A stretch of DNA of 64,000 nt from Cladocopium goreaui (lineage: Eukaryota; Sar; Dinophyceae; Suessiales; Symbiodiniaceae), in the NCBI GenBank assembly GCA_947184155.2, contig CAMXCT020002062.1, forward strand, positions 53,400 through 117,399. The letters run 5' to 3'. Numbering within the stretch: the stretch's first letter is position 1; each line of letters opens with the position of its first letter. Positions 1-10,303 of the stretch are shown here, one piece after another. The translations under genes were made by a program, and so were the position numbers. The notes below the pieces were generated by a model that saw nothing but the letters and a program-made list of their open reading frames with translations, was not told where the DNA came from and ran no database searches.

Positions 1-2
1 GG

Positions 3-3000
3 GTGTCACTAGTAACCATGCAGCACCTCGGGACAGTTGCGAAACCTCTACTGCTCGAATTTCGCAACGCGTGGTCCCGGCAAATTCGAGCGTTGTATTC
101 ACTCCAATTTATGACCAAATGTCCGAAAAACCTACACTGCCTGCAGTCACTCTCCTTTTTGCCGCATGTACTCCAGATCCCCGCACCGTGGCCAATATTA
201 GATATCCAGACAGTGGCTCATAAGTGTGGCATCCGCAGTGAATGTTTTACCCACTCTCGACAACTCCTTGCACAATCACTGGCCAACTCTTCTGAGTTTA
301 GCCTCCTTTGTGCTGAAGTCCTCAAATATCGTCTCGAAAAGAAACAAGATTGCTGTACTGCCCTCAGACAGTTAACCACATGGAATGTATCAGGTTGGAA
401 AACGTTACAATGGACTAACCCTAAGACGCAAGCCATTCTCCGCCGGGCTCGGCACGGCATTGTCTGCCTCCAAGAAACCAGATGGACTACGAGTACTGCT
501 ACCAACTTTCTCCAAACCTATCCAGGCTTTAATATTGCGCACTCCCCATCGATCGCAACAGAAAACGGAGGCCTGTCGGGAGGAGTAGCCATATTGATTC
601 CATGCTCCTTTAGATTACTACAAGAAATTGTTATCATGCCTGGCAAACTCATTGCTGCACAAGTCCAGACCAGAACCGATTGCTTTTGGGTGATTTCGGC
701 ATATTGTCATCCCAGCAGCGCTAAAGAAGACTGTGAAACGCTTGCCAGATGGCTATCTGACCATCAGGACCATCCTGACCCCTTCTTCATCGTCGGAGAC
801 TTTAATCATGGTCATCACCTTTCCCTTGACGCCTGGCACCGTATTTTAAGTTGTGCTCAAGGAGACGACATTGTCAAAGATGAACCGACCTTCTGGGGCC
901 CAAATGGCTCGTCAGCAATCGACAAAGTCATTCTTCCGACCGAATACATGAATCGTGGGCTAATCCAACATCAGGTATTCTATGATCGTCTGTTTGAGTC
1001 TGCTGGGCATGCATGCATATCCATCCAATTGCGCCACAGGCCGCCAGTTTCGAGTAGCTCAGACCTGCCTCTCCATATGACCATACCAGCAAGTGTTTTT
1101 CAACCGGGTAAGGACCGACATGACACCCGACAAGTGTGGCCGTCACTCCAATCGCTGGTTCGCCGACTTTGCTTAGTCTCCCAGCCCACATTTGAATCCC
1201 TTCAGGCATTATTATGGCAATGGTGGATGTCACTCCCCAAGCGGCCCCGGGACTTCAACACTCTGAGGAAGCATCTCCAATCTGATCGACCACTGCTCAA
1301 CATCTCTAAACGGTTGCTGCGAGAGCTTCTGTCGGCCCTTCCAGGCTTCCGCCCTGCCCTAGAGGAATATTGCCAAACATCCACGGTAATCACGGTTCCT
1401 CGTACCTTCCTTTGGAAGTGTTTCGAGCTCCTTGATCTGCAGCTACAACAACAGCATCTTATCACTAGGAACAGAGAGGAAACTACCCGCAGTCGTGGCC
1501 TGGGCACCAATGCCCCTCTGTGGCAGAGATTACGAGCTAGCTGCCCGCGAACTGTATTTTATAATGGTCCTATTCTGGACGGTGCGGGCAACCAGTGCCA
1601 GACTGACCTGGACTTGTCGGCAGCCATGCTCGCCACTCGCAAGTTCTGGTTCCAACCGCCTGTCAAATATGATCCTGAGTGGACAGATTACCTGGAGCAG
1701 TATAAAGCACAAGCCCAGCCCTGGCCACATGTTCCCCCACCGGGCGCGGAAGACCTCATCAGAACTGTCCTTGCCACCAACGATTCTTCCCCAGGTCCAG
1801 ACGGAATACCCTATGCAGCATGGCGACTCCACCCTGGAGTGTCATCTGATGCGATGATTACACATCTCAATGATATCTGTAGATCCGCAGTCCCTCCCCC
1901 TTGCTCAGTCCAAGCATGGATCCCGAAAGCCAAAATGGGCCCCACTGCTGATAATTTCCGTCCATTGGGTATGCCATCGACATTTGAGAGAGTCATAGAC
2001 GGAAGCATCGCGACAGTCATGACCAGAGCCATTGCTCCGCTACTCCACCCCTCTCAAACGGTGTTAAATGTCTTCCGCGAACCGCAAAGTGCTGTCCAAT
2101 CCGTTCAAGCTGTTCTAGATCAAGATGCACCATGCGCATGCCTGTCATTGGACCTTTCCAAAGCATTCGAGCGGATTAACCCCCACTGGATCTTGCAAAT
2201 TTTATCAGCATGTAAAGCCCCCTGGTGGATCATCATGTATACCCGGCACATCCTCCTTTTTCGAAGATGCAGGCACAAAGTCCAAGGCAAGTTGTTACCC
2301 TCAAAAATGATTGTCACAGGCGTTGACATGGGTCGATCTTTTTCAGTCCTGCTTTTTTGCGTTGCCATGGATCCAGTTTTGACCTACCTTAACCGAATCC
2401 CCGGCATGCTGACAGTTCAAGGATATGTTGATGACACCACAATGGTGGGAGATACTGCAGCAGGCATGCAATGGCTCTCGGATGCCTGGCAAGCCTGCGT
2501 CCGTTTGAAATCCGCTGGCATCCAAATAGATGAACACCACTGCTGGCGAACCAATGGGATCAATATGCATGCAGCTAGCTCTGGTCAGATCGACCAATAC
2601 CCTCCATTAAACTGGACACAAAGTTTACCAGGACATGCTACATTGCGGCAAGCCTTGGTTCACAGAGCAGGTTATAGCACCACCACCATAGTGTGCCGAG
2701 CAAATTTGTTTGTGTGTCTTACCCCAGCAGAGGTTGATTTAATATTAACCGGAGGACATCTGGCTAAAATTGACCCACTCTTCCTAGCTCAGTGTAGTTG
2801 TTCCAACAAGTGCAGTGTATTGGTTAATCACCCTGCCTCCCATAGTACTCTGAATGCGCTTGAACGTTCCGACTGGGGAGCCCACCTCATTGAGGGAAAA
2901 ACTACAGCGCTGGGTCTGCTCCTGTATGGTAAATATACCCGTAGTCATCAAGGGTGGACCCCAGTAGAGGAACTGATAGGCACACAAGCCATTAACCCCA

Positions 3001-6000
3001 AAGCCATGTCCAAAGCTAACCATCGGCTTGCCCTCTTCGCCACACCTGCTCACTCTGTAGTGCAAAGAAGCCTTGCCAATAACTGTTTTATCCTGTCCCT
3101 TAATATTTACCAAAGTACATACTTTGGCTTCACTCCGGACGACATCAATTTATACCAACAACGCTCTGCGAAACTTATTCTTGGCAGACCATGGCTGGCC
3201 GCACGGTACCTCCCACACATATTTCGGTGGTTAGGTATTGCTTCTGCACTAGACCCAGCGGTCACACTCACTGCAGCGTGCTTGGGTTATTGGCTTAGAC
3301 AGAATGGCTCTACCGCCTTTCTCTCACCGGGGTACCCGGATGTAGGGACAAGGCAAGGAGCGGTTGTCCAACGCATTTTCCGCACATGGATTCCCCTGCT
3401 CGGAATTGACACAGTCGGCAACTTGTTACGCATAATTGCAGGACAAAACACCAGGAAACAACACCTCCAATTCCTCCGCCAGCTAAAACTCAGACTTTAC
3501 GAAGCCATCCAAGTGCATGCACTGCAATATCTACAGCCTAGAGTTAGCTTACAGCTTCTACCAGGCGGGGTATCGTGGGCTTGGTTGACCCATTTAGCCA
3601 CAGTGCCTAAACTTGCTGTTCATGGGGTTGCGCGCTTTGCTGTCTTGCGGTGGGCGGTGAATGAGGATGACGATGAATGCCTGCGGCTTCGACTTGCAGG
3701 CTCGCTGCAGGCTGAGCAGCCATGCCAACTCTGTGGAATTCCTACCCGGCTGTACCCACTTGGACTCAATTTTGCCCCAGCTTGTAAGAAATGCTGCCAT
3801 GACCATGATATTAACGCTACCACTCTGTACAGCGGTGTGAGATGGGGGATCCCGACCGCATCCCCCTGGCATGCCATCGCAGAAGCTGCTCGGGGATCTT
3901 TTCGTATTCCTGCCTCATGGCGTGACCGTGCACGAGATCTAGCCCCCTGTGTAGCGTGCGGACATGGAGACAATTCCTCTCAACATTGGGCTCGTTTCTG
4001 CATAGTGCCTGTTCTAGTTGCCAACGTTTTGTCACCTTCCCCCAATCCAGTGAAATCGTTGGACCAACTAGCCCGAGTCAACACAGCTGGATGCGTGATC
4101 GCGAGCCACATTCTGCATCAGTTCCGCCGACTCTTGCTTGAGCATGGAGGCATGCAACATGCGCCATCTTCAGTTCCCATAAGTGTCCCTGAATGGCTAA
4201 CCCGCCTACATGACAATGCGCTACAGGCAATCCCAACTCGTTTCCTCCCGGAGCTTGTCTCTCCCGTCAGACCCCAGAGTGCAGGCGCAGACAACCCAAA
4301 CCATCCTTGCTACATGCAAACCGCCGCCAACGAAGCAGTTACTCTCCACTCTGCAGCCCTTCCTGATCTAGTTTGCACAGCTACTACACCCATTGCCCCG
4401 GATCAGCCTATCGCTGTGCTCCCCCTTGGACATCCATGGCTAAGCCTCATTGCCCCAGCTCGAGCCCGGGTCGCTGGTTTCCGCCCTAATGCCAAGATTG
4501 TACCAGCCTGCCCCAACTCGCCTGATTCCTTCTGTACTGTTACAGCTCTTCAATCCATCAGTCCAAATGAGTTGATCTTAGCTATCCCTCCCGATGATAC
4601 ACCATCCGAACCCTCGATACAGATCGTAGGCCAATTCGATGGCAGTTGTATGCACGAAGATGCCTTAGGAGGAGCTGGATATGTCATCTATGTAATAGAA
4701 GGTGGTCGGTCTCGCGTTATTGCATGTCGGTCAGTCGCTCTGCCACATTGTTCAGATAATATAGAAGCAGAAATCATGGCCTGTTTGTATCTTGTTGAAG
4801 AAGTTGCTGTTGTCGTTAAGCAGCGTTTATCGAGCCGCGGCCTCACGCCCAAGGTAGTCATCCAAGGGGACATTCTTCCTGTCATTAAGTACTTTCAATT
4901 TGCAGGCCGTCTCCGGAGGATAGATATGCACCAACCATTGGAAAGCATTCGTTCAACCGTAAGTCTGCATCTCCCGAGTAGTTTATTCATATACCTGCCG
5001 AGAGTGGCCAACAGCATAGCAGATGACTTGGCTGGACAAGCCACCCAGTTCCTGTTGGCTAAATATAGGAGCAACCCTGCTGCCTTCAATCGGAATACTG
5101 GACCGGTGTCCATTAAGCCATCATTCCCAACGGGCCTCTTTCAGGTCGGAGGCTTTCACATTCAAAGTTTTGATCAACCCTGGAGCCAGCCCATACTTAC
5201 TCTAGTCGAGAGGCCCAGTATCGATCACGGTCTTCTCCGAAAACACGTGACCCTCCACCCCCATCACCGCCAGCTGATCGAATCCTATCTCTCCCCGTGT
5301 CTACCGCAAAACTGCAGTATTGAAATTGACTACTCCCCCAAAGCTGCTGACAACCACGGACGAAAATATTGCTGCACCATAGGAGGCCAGCGACTACCGC
5401 GAGCTGCCAGGCTGTTATTGTTCGGACAGAATCACTGCGAAATTGACCTCAAAGGATCTTTTTATGAACTTGTTCGACGCCTGGGACTACGTTTTGCGCC
5501 CGACTTTGTACCCCTCCCAACCATCGATGAGTTCCGCGCGCAGCTAGCTCGAGACCCCTATATTCGAAAAGTTGAAGCAGTCTGCCCTGACACCATCAAG
5601 CAACTCCCATTGAGAATTATCAATAGCTCTCTTGCTACTACATACCGATATCTAAGCTCTCTGGTTGATGACTCCCCCAGTGCGAGTGTCAGTGCAATCC
5701 TCTGCCAACTCGAGTCTTTGAGTACAACCCTGACTACTCAGTTGCTACCGCGTTTCCGCCCAGAGTTCCTGGTCAACCATAACGACAGCGCTTTTCGATT
5801 GCTAGAGCATTTTGAAGCCACAATTGTCGAGGACACCATTCGTGCACTCATTGCCCGCCACCCAACACAATCCTTGGTGTGGCTACACGATGGTTTCTTA
5901 GTTGCTCCCCCGCCTCCTGAACAAATGGTAAGACAGATCGAGAAGGAAGTTCTGTCCAATCATCAGCTTTACTTTGGTCAAACATGGTTTAAAGTCACCT

Positions 6001-6203
6001 CCCTTAGCGCGGCACGCAATGCATACGTAGACACTCTTAAGCATACCTCCAGTAGCCATACCCTATCCCTCACCCGTCGTGCACCCCACAGCTCCCAACG
6101 TAAGCAGTGCAGTGCTCAAGGATCGCCACACATCTGCGCCACGCCCTTGGAAGCCCTTTCCAAACTGCGTGCTCGACGCGAACGCCCGACGGGAGGGAGT
6201 TAA
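3..6203 (+). CDS. LINE retrotransposon polyprotein (endonuclease, RT, RNase H, extra palm-like domain)
   Basis: Single frame open to the left window edge, so the true start may lie outside; the first ATG is at 18. Residue positions count from base 3. An endonuclease/exonuclease/phosphatase fold spans about 122-345 (TTWNVSGW, LQETRW, VGDFNHG). The reverse transcriptase spans about 600-880, with DLSKAFERI (motif A) and the catalytic YVDD near 807. Cys-rich patches (CQLCGIPTR, CKKCC, CVACGHG) lie near 1240-1325. RNase H spans about 1540-1680 (QFDGS, EAEIMA, QGD, NSIADDLAG). The last 300 residues do not belong to a normal LINE: they carry CEIDLKGSFYEL near 1812 and WLHDGF near 1960, resembling motifs A and C of family A polymerases. 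Function: target-primed reverse transcription of its own RNA. Frame intact, so possibly recent. Confidence 0.88.
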   Translation: MSLVTMQHLGTVAKPLLLEFRNAWSRQIRALYSLQFMTKCPKNLHCLQSLSFLPHVLQIPAPWPILDIQTVAHKCGIRSECFTHSRQLLAQSLANSSEFSLLCAEVLKYRLEKKQDCCTALRQLTTWNVSGWKTLQWTNPKTQAILRRARHGIVCLQETRWTTSTATNFLQTYPGFNIAHSPSIATENGGLSGGVAILIPCSFRLLQEIVIMPGKLIAAQVQTRTDCFWVISAYCHPSSAKEDCETLARWLSDHQDHPDPFFIVGDFNHGHHLSLDAWHRILSCAQGDDIVKDEPTFWGPNGSSAIDKVILPTEYMNRGLIQHQVFYDRLFESAGHACISIQLRHRPPVSSSSDLPLHMTIPASVFQPGKDRHDTRQVWPSLQSLVRRLCLVSQPTFESLQALLWQWWMSLPKRPRDFNTLRKHLQSDRPLLNISKRLLRELLSALPGFRPALEEYCQTSTVITVPRTFLWKCFELLDLQLQQQHLITRNREETTRSRGLGTNAPLWQRLRASCPRTVFYNGPILDGAGNQCQTDLDLSAAMLATRKFWFQPPVKYDPEWTDYLEQYKAQAQPWPHVPPPGAEDLIRTVLATNDSSPGPDGIPYAAWRLHPGVSSDAMITHLNDICRSAVPPPCSVQAWIPKAKMGPTADNFRPLGMPSTFERVIDGSIATVMTRAIAPLLHPSQTVLNVFREPQSAVQSVQAVLDQDAPCACLSLDLSKAFERINPHWILQILSACKAPWWIIMYTRHILLFRRCRHKVQGKLLPSKMIVTGVDMGRSFSVLLFCVAMDPVLTYLNRIPGMLTVQGYVDDTTMVGDTAAGMQWLSDAWQACVRLKSAGIQIDEHHCWRTNGINMHAASSGQIDQYPPLNWTQSLPGHATLRQALVHRAGYSTTTIVCRANLFVCLTPAEVDLILTGGHLAKIDPLFLAQCSCSNKCSVLVNHPASHSTLNALERSDWGAHLIEGKTTALGLLLYGKYTRSHQGWTPVEELIGTQAINPKAMSKANHRLALFATPAHSVVQRSLANNCFILSLNIYQSTYFGFTPDDINLYQQRSAKLILGRPWLAARYLPHIFRWLGIASALDPAVTLTAACLGYWLRQNGSTAFLSPGYPDVGTRQGAVVQRIFRTWIPLLGIDTVGNLLRIIAGQNTRKQHLQFLRQLKLRLYEAIQVHALQYLQPRVSLQLLPGGVSWAWLTHLATVPKLAVHGVARFAVLRWAVNEDDDECLRLRLAGSLQAEQPCQLCGIPTRLYPLGLNFAPACKKCCHDHDINATTLYSGVRWGIPTASPWHAIAEAARGSFRIPASWRDRARDLAPCVACGHGDNSSQHWARFCIVPVLVANVLSPSPNPVKSLDQLARVNTAGCVIASHILHQFRRLLLEHGGMQHAPSSVPISVPEWLTRLHDNALQAIPTRFLPELVSPVRPQSAGADNPNHPCYMQTAANEAVTLHSAALPDLVCTATTPIAPDQPIAVLPLGHPWLSLIAPARARVAGFRPNAKIVPACPNSPDSFCTVTALQSISPNELILAIPPDDTPSEPSIQIVGQFDGSCMHEDALGGAGYVIYVIEGGRSRVIACRSVALPHCSDNIEAEIMACLYLVEEVAVVVKQRLSSRGLTPKVVIQGDILPVIKYFQFAGRLRRIDMHQPLESIRSTVSLHLPSSLFIYLPRVANSIADDLAGQATQFLLAKYRSNPAAFNRNTGPVSIKPSFPTGLFQVGGFHIQSFDQPWSQPILTLVERPSIDHGLLRKHVTLHPHHRQLIESYLSPCLPQNCSIEIDYSPKAADNHGRKYCCTIGGQRLPRAARLLLFGQNHCEIDLKGSFYELVRRLGLRFAPDFVPLPTIDEFRAQLARDPYIRKVEAVCPDTIKQLPLRIINSSLATTYRYLSSLVDDSPSASVSAILCQLESLSTTLTTQLLPRFRPEFLVNHNDSAFRLLEHFEATIVEDTIRALIARHPTQSLVWLHDGFLVAPPPPEQMVRQIEKEVLSNHQLYFGQTWFKVTSLSAARNAYVDTLKHTSSSHTLSLTRRAPHSSQRKQCSAQGSPHICATPLEALSKLRARRERPTGGS

Positions 6204-6937
6204 AACCAAGACCATCTCCAAGACCAACGGCCTGCCACTACCCAGGCAGCTTTAGGCTGCTGCAACGTAGTTATTGCTGAGTGAGATCTCCTGTGACCTC
6301 CGAGTAGCCCTCATCATCTCACTACCTTCTTTGTACCCACCCCCTACCAATTTAGTTCTCATACCTCATGAACACTGGTCAGTCCAGTGGGGTGGGCTCC
6401 CAGGGGTACCCTGGGTAGCTCTCCCCACCTGTGCAAGACCCATGAGGACATCGTAATCCTAAACCACTAGTCTCGGGTAGCCGAAGACCCATTCCATCAT
6501 TCAGCAAACTAGCCCAAAGTGTTACATGCGCACCAGTTTTCACCTGGAGGACCTTAAATATAGGCGACTTTTTGCGGCCCACTAATGATAGGGCACTTCA
6601 AAGGGATTAAGTGGTCCTACAGAGCGGACCCAGGCTCAGCCGCTCGCGGAAACTCAGCCAAGCCCAAATATCAATCTGCAACGCTATTAGATTGCCAGGC
6701 TGTAGTAACTGCTCATGACCATGTCCACCTCACAGTTGGCCAAAAGTCCATCCCGCAGTATAGCTCCACTATGTTTTGACCTCCTGTTTGCTTTTTTCTG
6801 GGCGCCCAGAGGGAATCAGCTTTCCACCCTGGGGAAATGGTGGAAAGTGGGGGGAAAAAAAATAAAAAAATACCACTACAATACTCTCTCTACTCCAGCT
6901 CCTTAGCAATCACAGGCATTGTGAAGCATCGTGTGCA
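6204..6937 (+). other. LINE 3' untranslated tail and host flank
   Basis: No convincing gene. It contains a 7-bp-arm hairpin at 6399-6415 and an A-rich stretch at 6855-6870, probably the 3' end of the LINE. The last 21 bases (6917-6937) match host repeat sequence at 46046-46066 with two mismatches and form the left flank of element D. Confidence 0.55.
6399..6415. repeat. Hairpin CCCAGGG-GTA-CCCTGGG
   Basis: Perfect 7-bp arms with a 3-base loop, in the LINE 3' tail. It has the same geometry as the CCCAAGG-GTA-CCTTGGG hairpins at 44-47 kb, but with paired substitutions in both arms. Confidence 0.7.
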
Positions 6938-7085
6938 GAACTATTTCTAACATCGTTAGACATATCTTTATTTTAAATCTGTGAGATCGGAAATTCCCTC
7001 AGAATTATTTTATTTCCGTGGCCATGGCTCAAGAAATTTCAAGAACCAAACATTGATTTCTTACATTTGCAGTGAAAATTTTTCT
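6938..7085 (+). repeat. Element D repeat A1
   Basis: 148 bases, identical to A2 at 43006-43153. Nine bases from its left end is an inverted repeat, TCTAAC-ATC-GTTAGA, a candidate recombinase binding site. Bases 7086-7160 are D leader sequence up to the insertion of C. Confidence 0.9.
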
Positions 7086-7160
7086 TTTGACAAACACCAG
7101 GGAAATTGAGGATTAATGCGTTCATTTAAAAAAAGCGATTTGTCACGGCAATTTGCCCTT

Positions 7161-7613
7161 GCTTACGGTCAACGTGTTGATAGTGCATTAAAGTACAGCT
7201 GAAGAAAAGTTTGTTAACAAACTTTTAGCCTACCAGCCTTGCCTGCAACCAATGCAAATCTCGCGGCCCTGCCTAAACCAGGCGCGCAAGATAAACACCT
7301 GTGCGCAACCTTAGGAATAATCCAACTGGATAATGCCTGTAACCTAATGGTTGCCCCAACCCTTAGGCGCAGCCGCGCAACACTGACTGTAATAACGTAG
7401 ATGCCCGGCTCTTGGATACCGCACCTCGTATCCAAACCGTGTATTGCCAAACAACCTGCTGAGGCTTTGAGTGATTCAACCAAACTTGTCTTGCCAGTTT
7501 GATTTTGAGTTCGCAGTGTCTTTCCACAACATGTTTCCCCTTTCAGTTGGCAGTCAGAAAGCAGGTGAACTCATCTATCAAGTTGCCTTTTTGCTTCAAG
7601 GGAATTTTCGTGT
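7161..7613 (+). repeat. Element C repeat A1
   Basis: 453 bases with no gaps and about three mismatches to A2 at 32668-33120. Starts with CGGTCAACGTGTTGATAG five bases in, a motif shared with the left end of element A. Small reading frames on the minus strand inside it are identical in both copies and are not treated as genes. Confidence 0.92.
7205..7226. repeat. Perfect 22-base palindrome in element C A repeat
   Basis: Arms AAAAGTTTGTT and AACAAACTTTT meet with no loop. The second copy is at 32712-32733. It may be a regulatory or recombinase/host factor site; function unknown. Confidence 0.75.
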
Positions 7614-7772
7614 TGCCAGCGCGGGCGGCGCGTCGCAGTTGTGGACCTTATTTCTTGGTCATTCATCTTTTGTGAAAGTTGCTTTCAGTGGCACTTCGTT
7701 TTGGGCATCTGTGTCTGCTTTGCGATCGGCATTGCAAGTTGCTTTTCTTACTTTTGCACGGTTATTGGGGGT

Positions 7773-9973
7773 ATGCAGAAACAATCTGATGAGTCGTTTG
7801 GAGGAAGTCAAGCTCAACCTTTACAACCTGATGATGTTGTTGTACCTGTTGGACCTTACGACCTTGGTTTTGCTTTCCTTGACCTGCCGCTGATCAACCC
7901 CTGTCAGGTAGCCCATGCCGTGATGCCCATGACGTTGATGGTGTCGGACCGCAGGAGAATTTTGGGTACTTCGAGTCAGGTGCATCGGAGGCAAGCTCTT
8001 CTGTTTTACCAATTGACGGTTTTTGATGGTGTGTCATTGCAACAGTTTAACTGCACACAGGTCGAGAGTCATTCTGTTGTCCCTTCTGCGGTTTATGATG
8101 CCATTTTTGCCAGAAGTTTTTTCAGTGACCTTGATGCGACGAACATTAAACTGTCTTGGGTAGAAGGGATCTTCAAGGAAGTTTTTGCCGACGATCCCAT
8201 GCCTGGTACCTCAGTTCCGAAGATGCCCATTGCAGAGTTTTGCAGTTTTGAGATTGACCAGCCCCCGCTTTCAGTCGCAAGTTCAATGGCCTGCTTGGCC
8301 AGCCCTGCATTGAAAATGCCCGTTTTTGAGTCATGTGTTGCGAGTGGTGATGATTTGCATTTTCACTCCAAGCGTCGGCAACTCAGAGATGCTGCCATTG
8401 GTAAGTTTCTGGTTTTGCTTTGATACAACTTGGAGGCCAGCGTCACTGGCACACAGATTCTTGATGCGTGCCAAATGACCAGTAACAACATCATGCCCAT
8501 GAGATTGTCGATGCTGTTTTGGGGGTGGAGTCCCTGGCGACCTTAATCAAGAGGGCCAACGCCCGCTTGGCTTCTGTGTGATGAGTTACATGTGAGGGCA
8601 AGACAGACTCAAACCCCTTTTTCAGGAAGCTGTGGTGTGGGAATACTTCCAGTATCTTAAGTCTTTTGGTGCCCCTGCAGCAAAAGCTGATACCATGGTG
8701 TCGTTATTGAACTTTGCCGTTCATATCCTTGGTTTTCCGTGCCTGTCAGGTGCTTTGTCGAACAGGCGCCTTGTGGGTATCTGTGAGCTGATGCTTGCAG
8801 GTAAGAGGCTCCTCAAGCAAGCATTGGCTCTCACCGTTCACCAGGTCACTGCTTTACATGCCCTCCTGGAGAGTGTGAACAGACGCATCATTGGTAGGGC
8901 GCTGGTGGCCTACATTCTTCTTATGTTGTTTGGTCGTTGCAGGAACAGTGATCTTTTGGCCACCCACTCATTGACCCCTGATTTCAGTGTTGATTGCGGC
9001 TACGTGATCACCACCACATGTAACCAAGAATCTGGCGGGATTACATCCCTCAAAACAAGACTCCTTCCGATTGTTGTGCCTGTGAGGGGATTGGATGGCA
9101 GTATTTGACCATCAAAGGCGTTAGCAATCAATTCCGCGGCTGGGTGCCCTACCAGGTCTTTCAACGAGAGACCTATTTTGCCGCACCCGCAAATGGCTTT
9201 GGAGATTTCTTGCAGAGGGGTTTGAGGTTCTCAGAAGTTTCAAAGATCTTCGAACTTTTCTAGGCATTGAGAGTTTGAGTAAAAACGGCACTGATGAGGT
9301 TGTCTCAAGTCACAGCCTCAAGGCAACCATGTTGGCTTGGGCAGCTAGGTTGGGCTATCCCCCCAGACCAGGTCACTTTTAGGCAGGCTCACATCTTGCC
9401 TCAGCTTGACTTTCGCCATTTATTCAAGAGACCTGGCCTGCGCCCCAGTTGCAGAATTGCAGAAGATAATGGATGCAATCCATAATGGAACCTTTCTTCG
9501 GATGGTGAGAGATCAACGTTTTTCAAACCTCGAACTCCTGTGCCTCACCAAGAAAGCCTGGTTGTTGTGAAGAAGGAGGCTGTCACAGATGATGGTTTTA
9601 TTTTCATTTCCAATGCTGAGTGCAATGATCCATTGATGTGAGTGAACATTTCAGCAATGTGGGCGTCCCCACAGCAGATGATGGCGATGCCTCGATCGAT
9701 GGTGACTCAGACTCGGACTCCAGCAGCAGTGGGCCTAGCTCCTCAGCTAGTTCAGATGCAGTTGTCATGCAACCACGGGTGAAGCTTTTCAGGGCGAAGA
9801 TACTTGATCATGAGAGCTGGTACGTTCATGCAAAGTCAACTTTAGTCCACAGGTCCAATTGGGATGAACACAATGGTGTCAAGTTTCTTGTGTGTGGCAA
9901 ACGTTTGACTGCAGCATACGGTCCTTGCACTGAAGTTACTGCATGGAACACCTTGTTCAAGTCATGCAATTGA
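7773..9973 (+). pseudogene. Element C tyrosine recombinase, broken
   Basis: Begins around an ATG at 7773 (MQKQSDES). A WVEGIFKEVF segment near 8155 corresponds to the PWE(K/R)G motif of the other recombinases. The frame is lost near 8420 and pieces resume in other frames: HEIVDAVLGVE near 8490; the helical core with FGRCRNSDL (catalytic Arg) at 8632-9108; SSHSLKAT (HxxK box) near 9305; and IYSRDL (catalytic Tyr) near 9415. An acidic Ser/Asp-rich stretch and the C-terminal VCGKRL domain follow at 9638-9973. All catalytic positions are recognisable but spread over at least three frames, so the protein cannot be made from this copy. Relative of the recombinase ORFs at 13369, 19916 and 36201. Confidence 0.75.
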
Positions 9974-10303
9974 AAATGACGTGACCAAAACCGGTCGCAT
10001 GGCAGATGATGCGTTAAAATAAAGTGGCGCCTTTTGGTTGCAGCCACATTGTGGTTTCAGTGGACATGTCTCCACCGTTGTGCTCTCTTTTTATGCAATG
10101 GAGGGTGAGCTCCTTGATGGCAAACCGCCATGGTGAATTGGTTCAAGATGGGCATGCATTTGAGCATGCATGAAATACGATGGTTCTTCATTTCCGACAA
10201 GTCAGCCGGAATCAACCAAGTGTTCTTTATCGTTCATGTTTGGATGGTTTGATTTTACCACGCCATTAGGTACGCCAGCTCATCCTGCCTTCACTCCACT
10301 GCC
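9974..10303 (+). other. Element C recombinase-Gag spacer
   Basis: 330 bases between the recombinase remnant and the Gag start. I see no gene or clear regulatory signal. Confidence 0.5.

Noticed and set aside
218-505. Minus-strand frames under the LINE ORF
   Set aside because: Short shadows of a 2,000-codon frame with strong domain matches on the plus strand.
7214-7483. Minus-strand 89-codon reading frame, repeated at 32721-32990
   Set aside because: It lies entirely in the A repeat of element C and is duplicated only because the repeat is; no domain seen.
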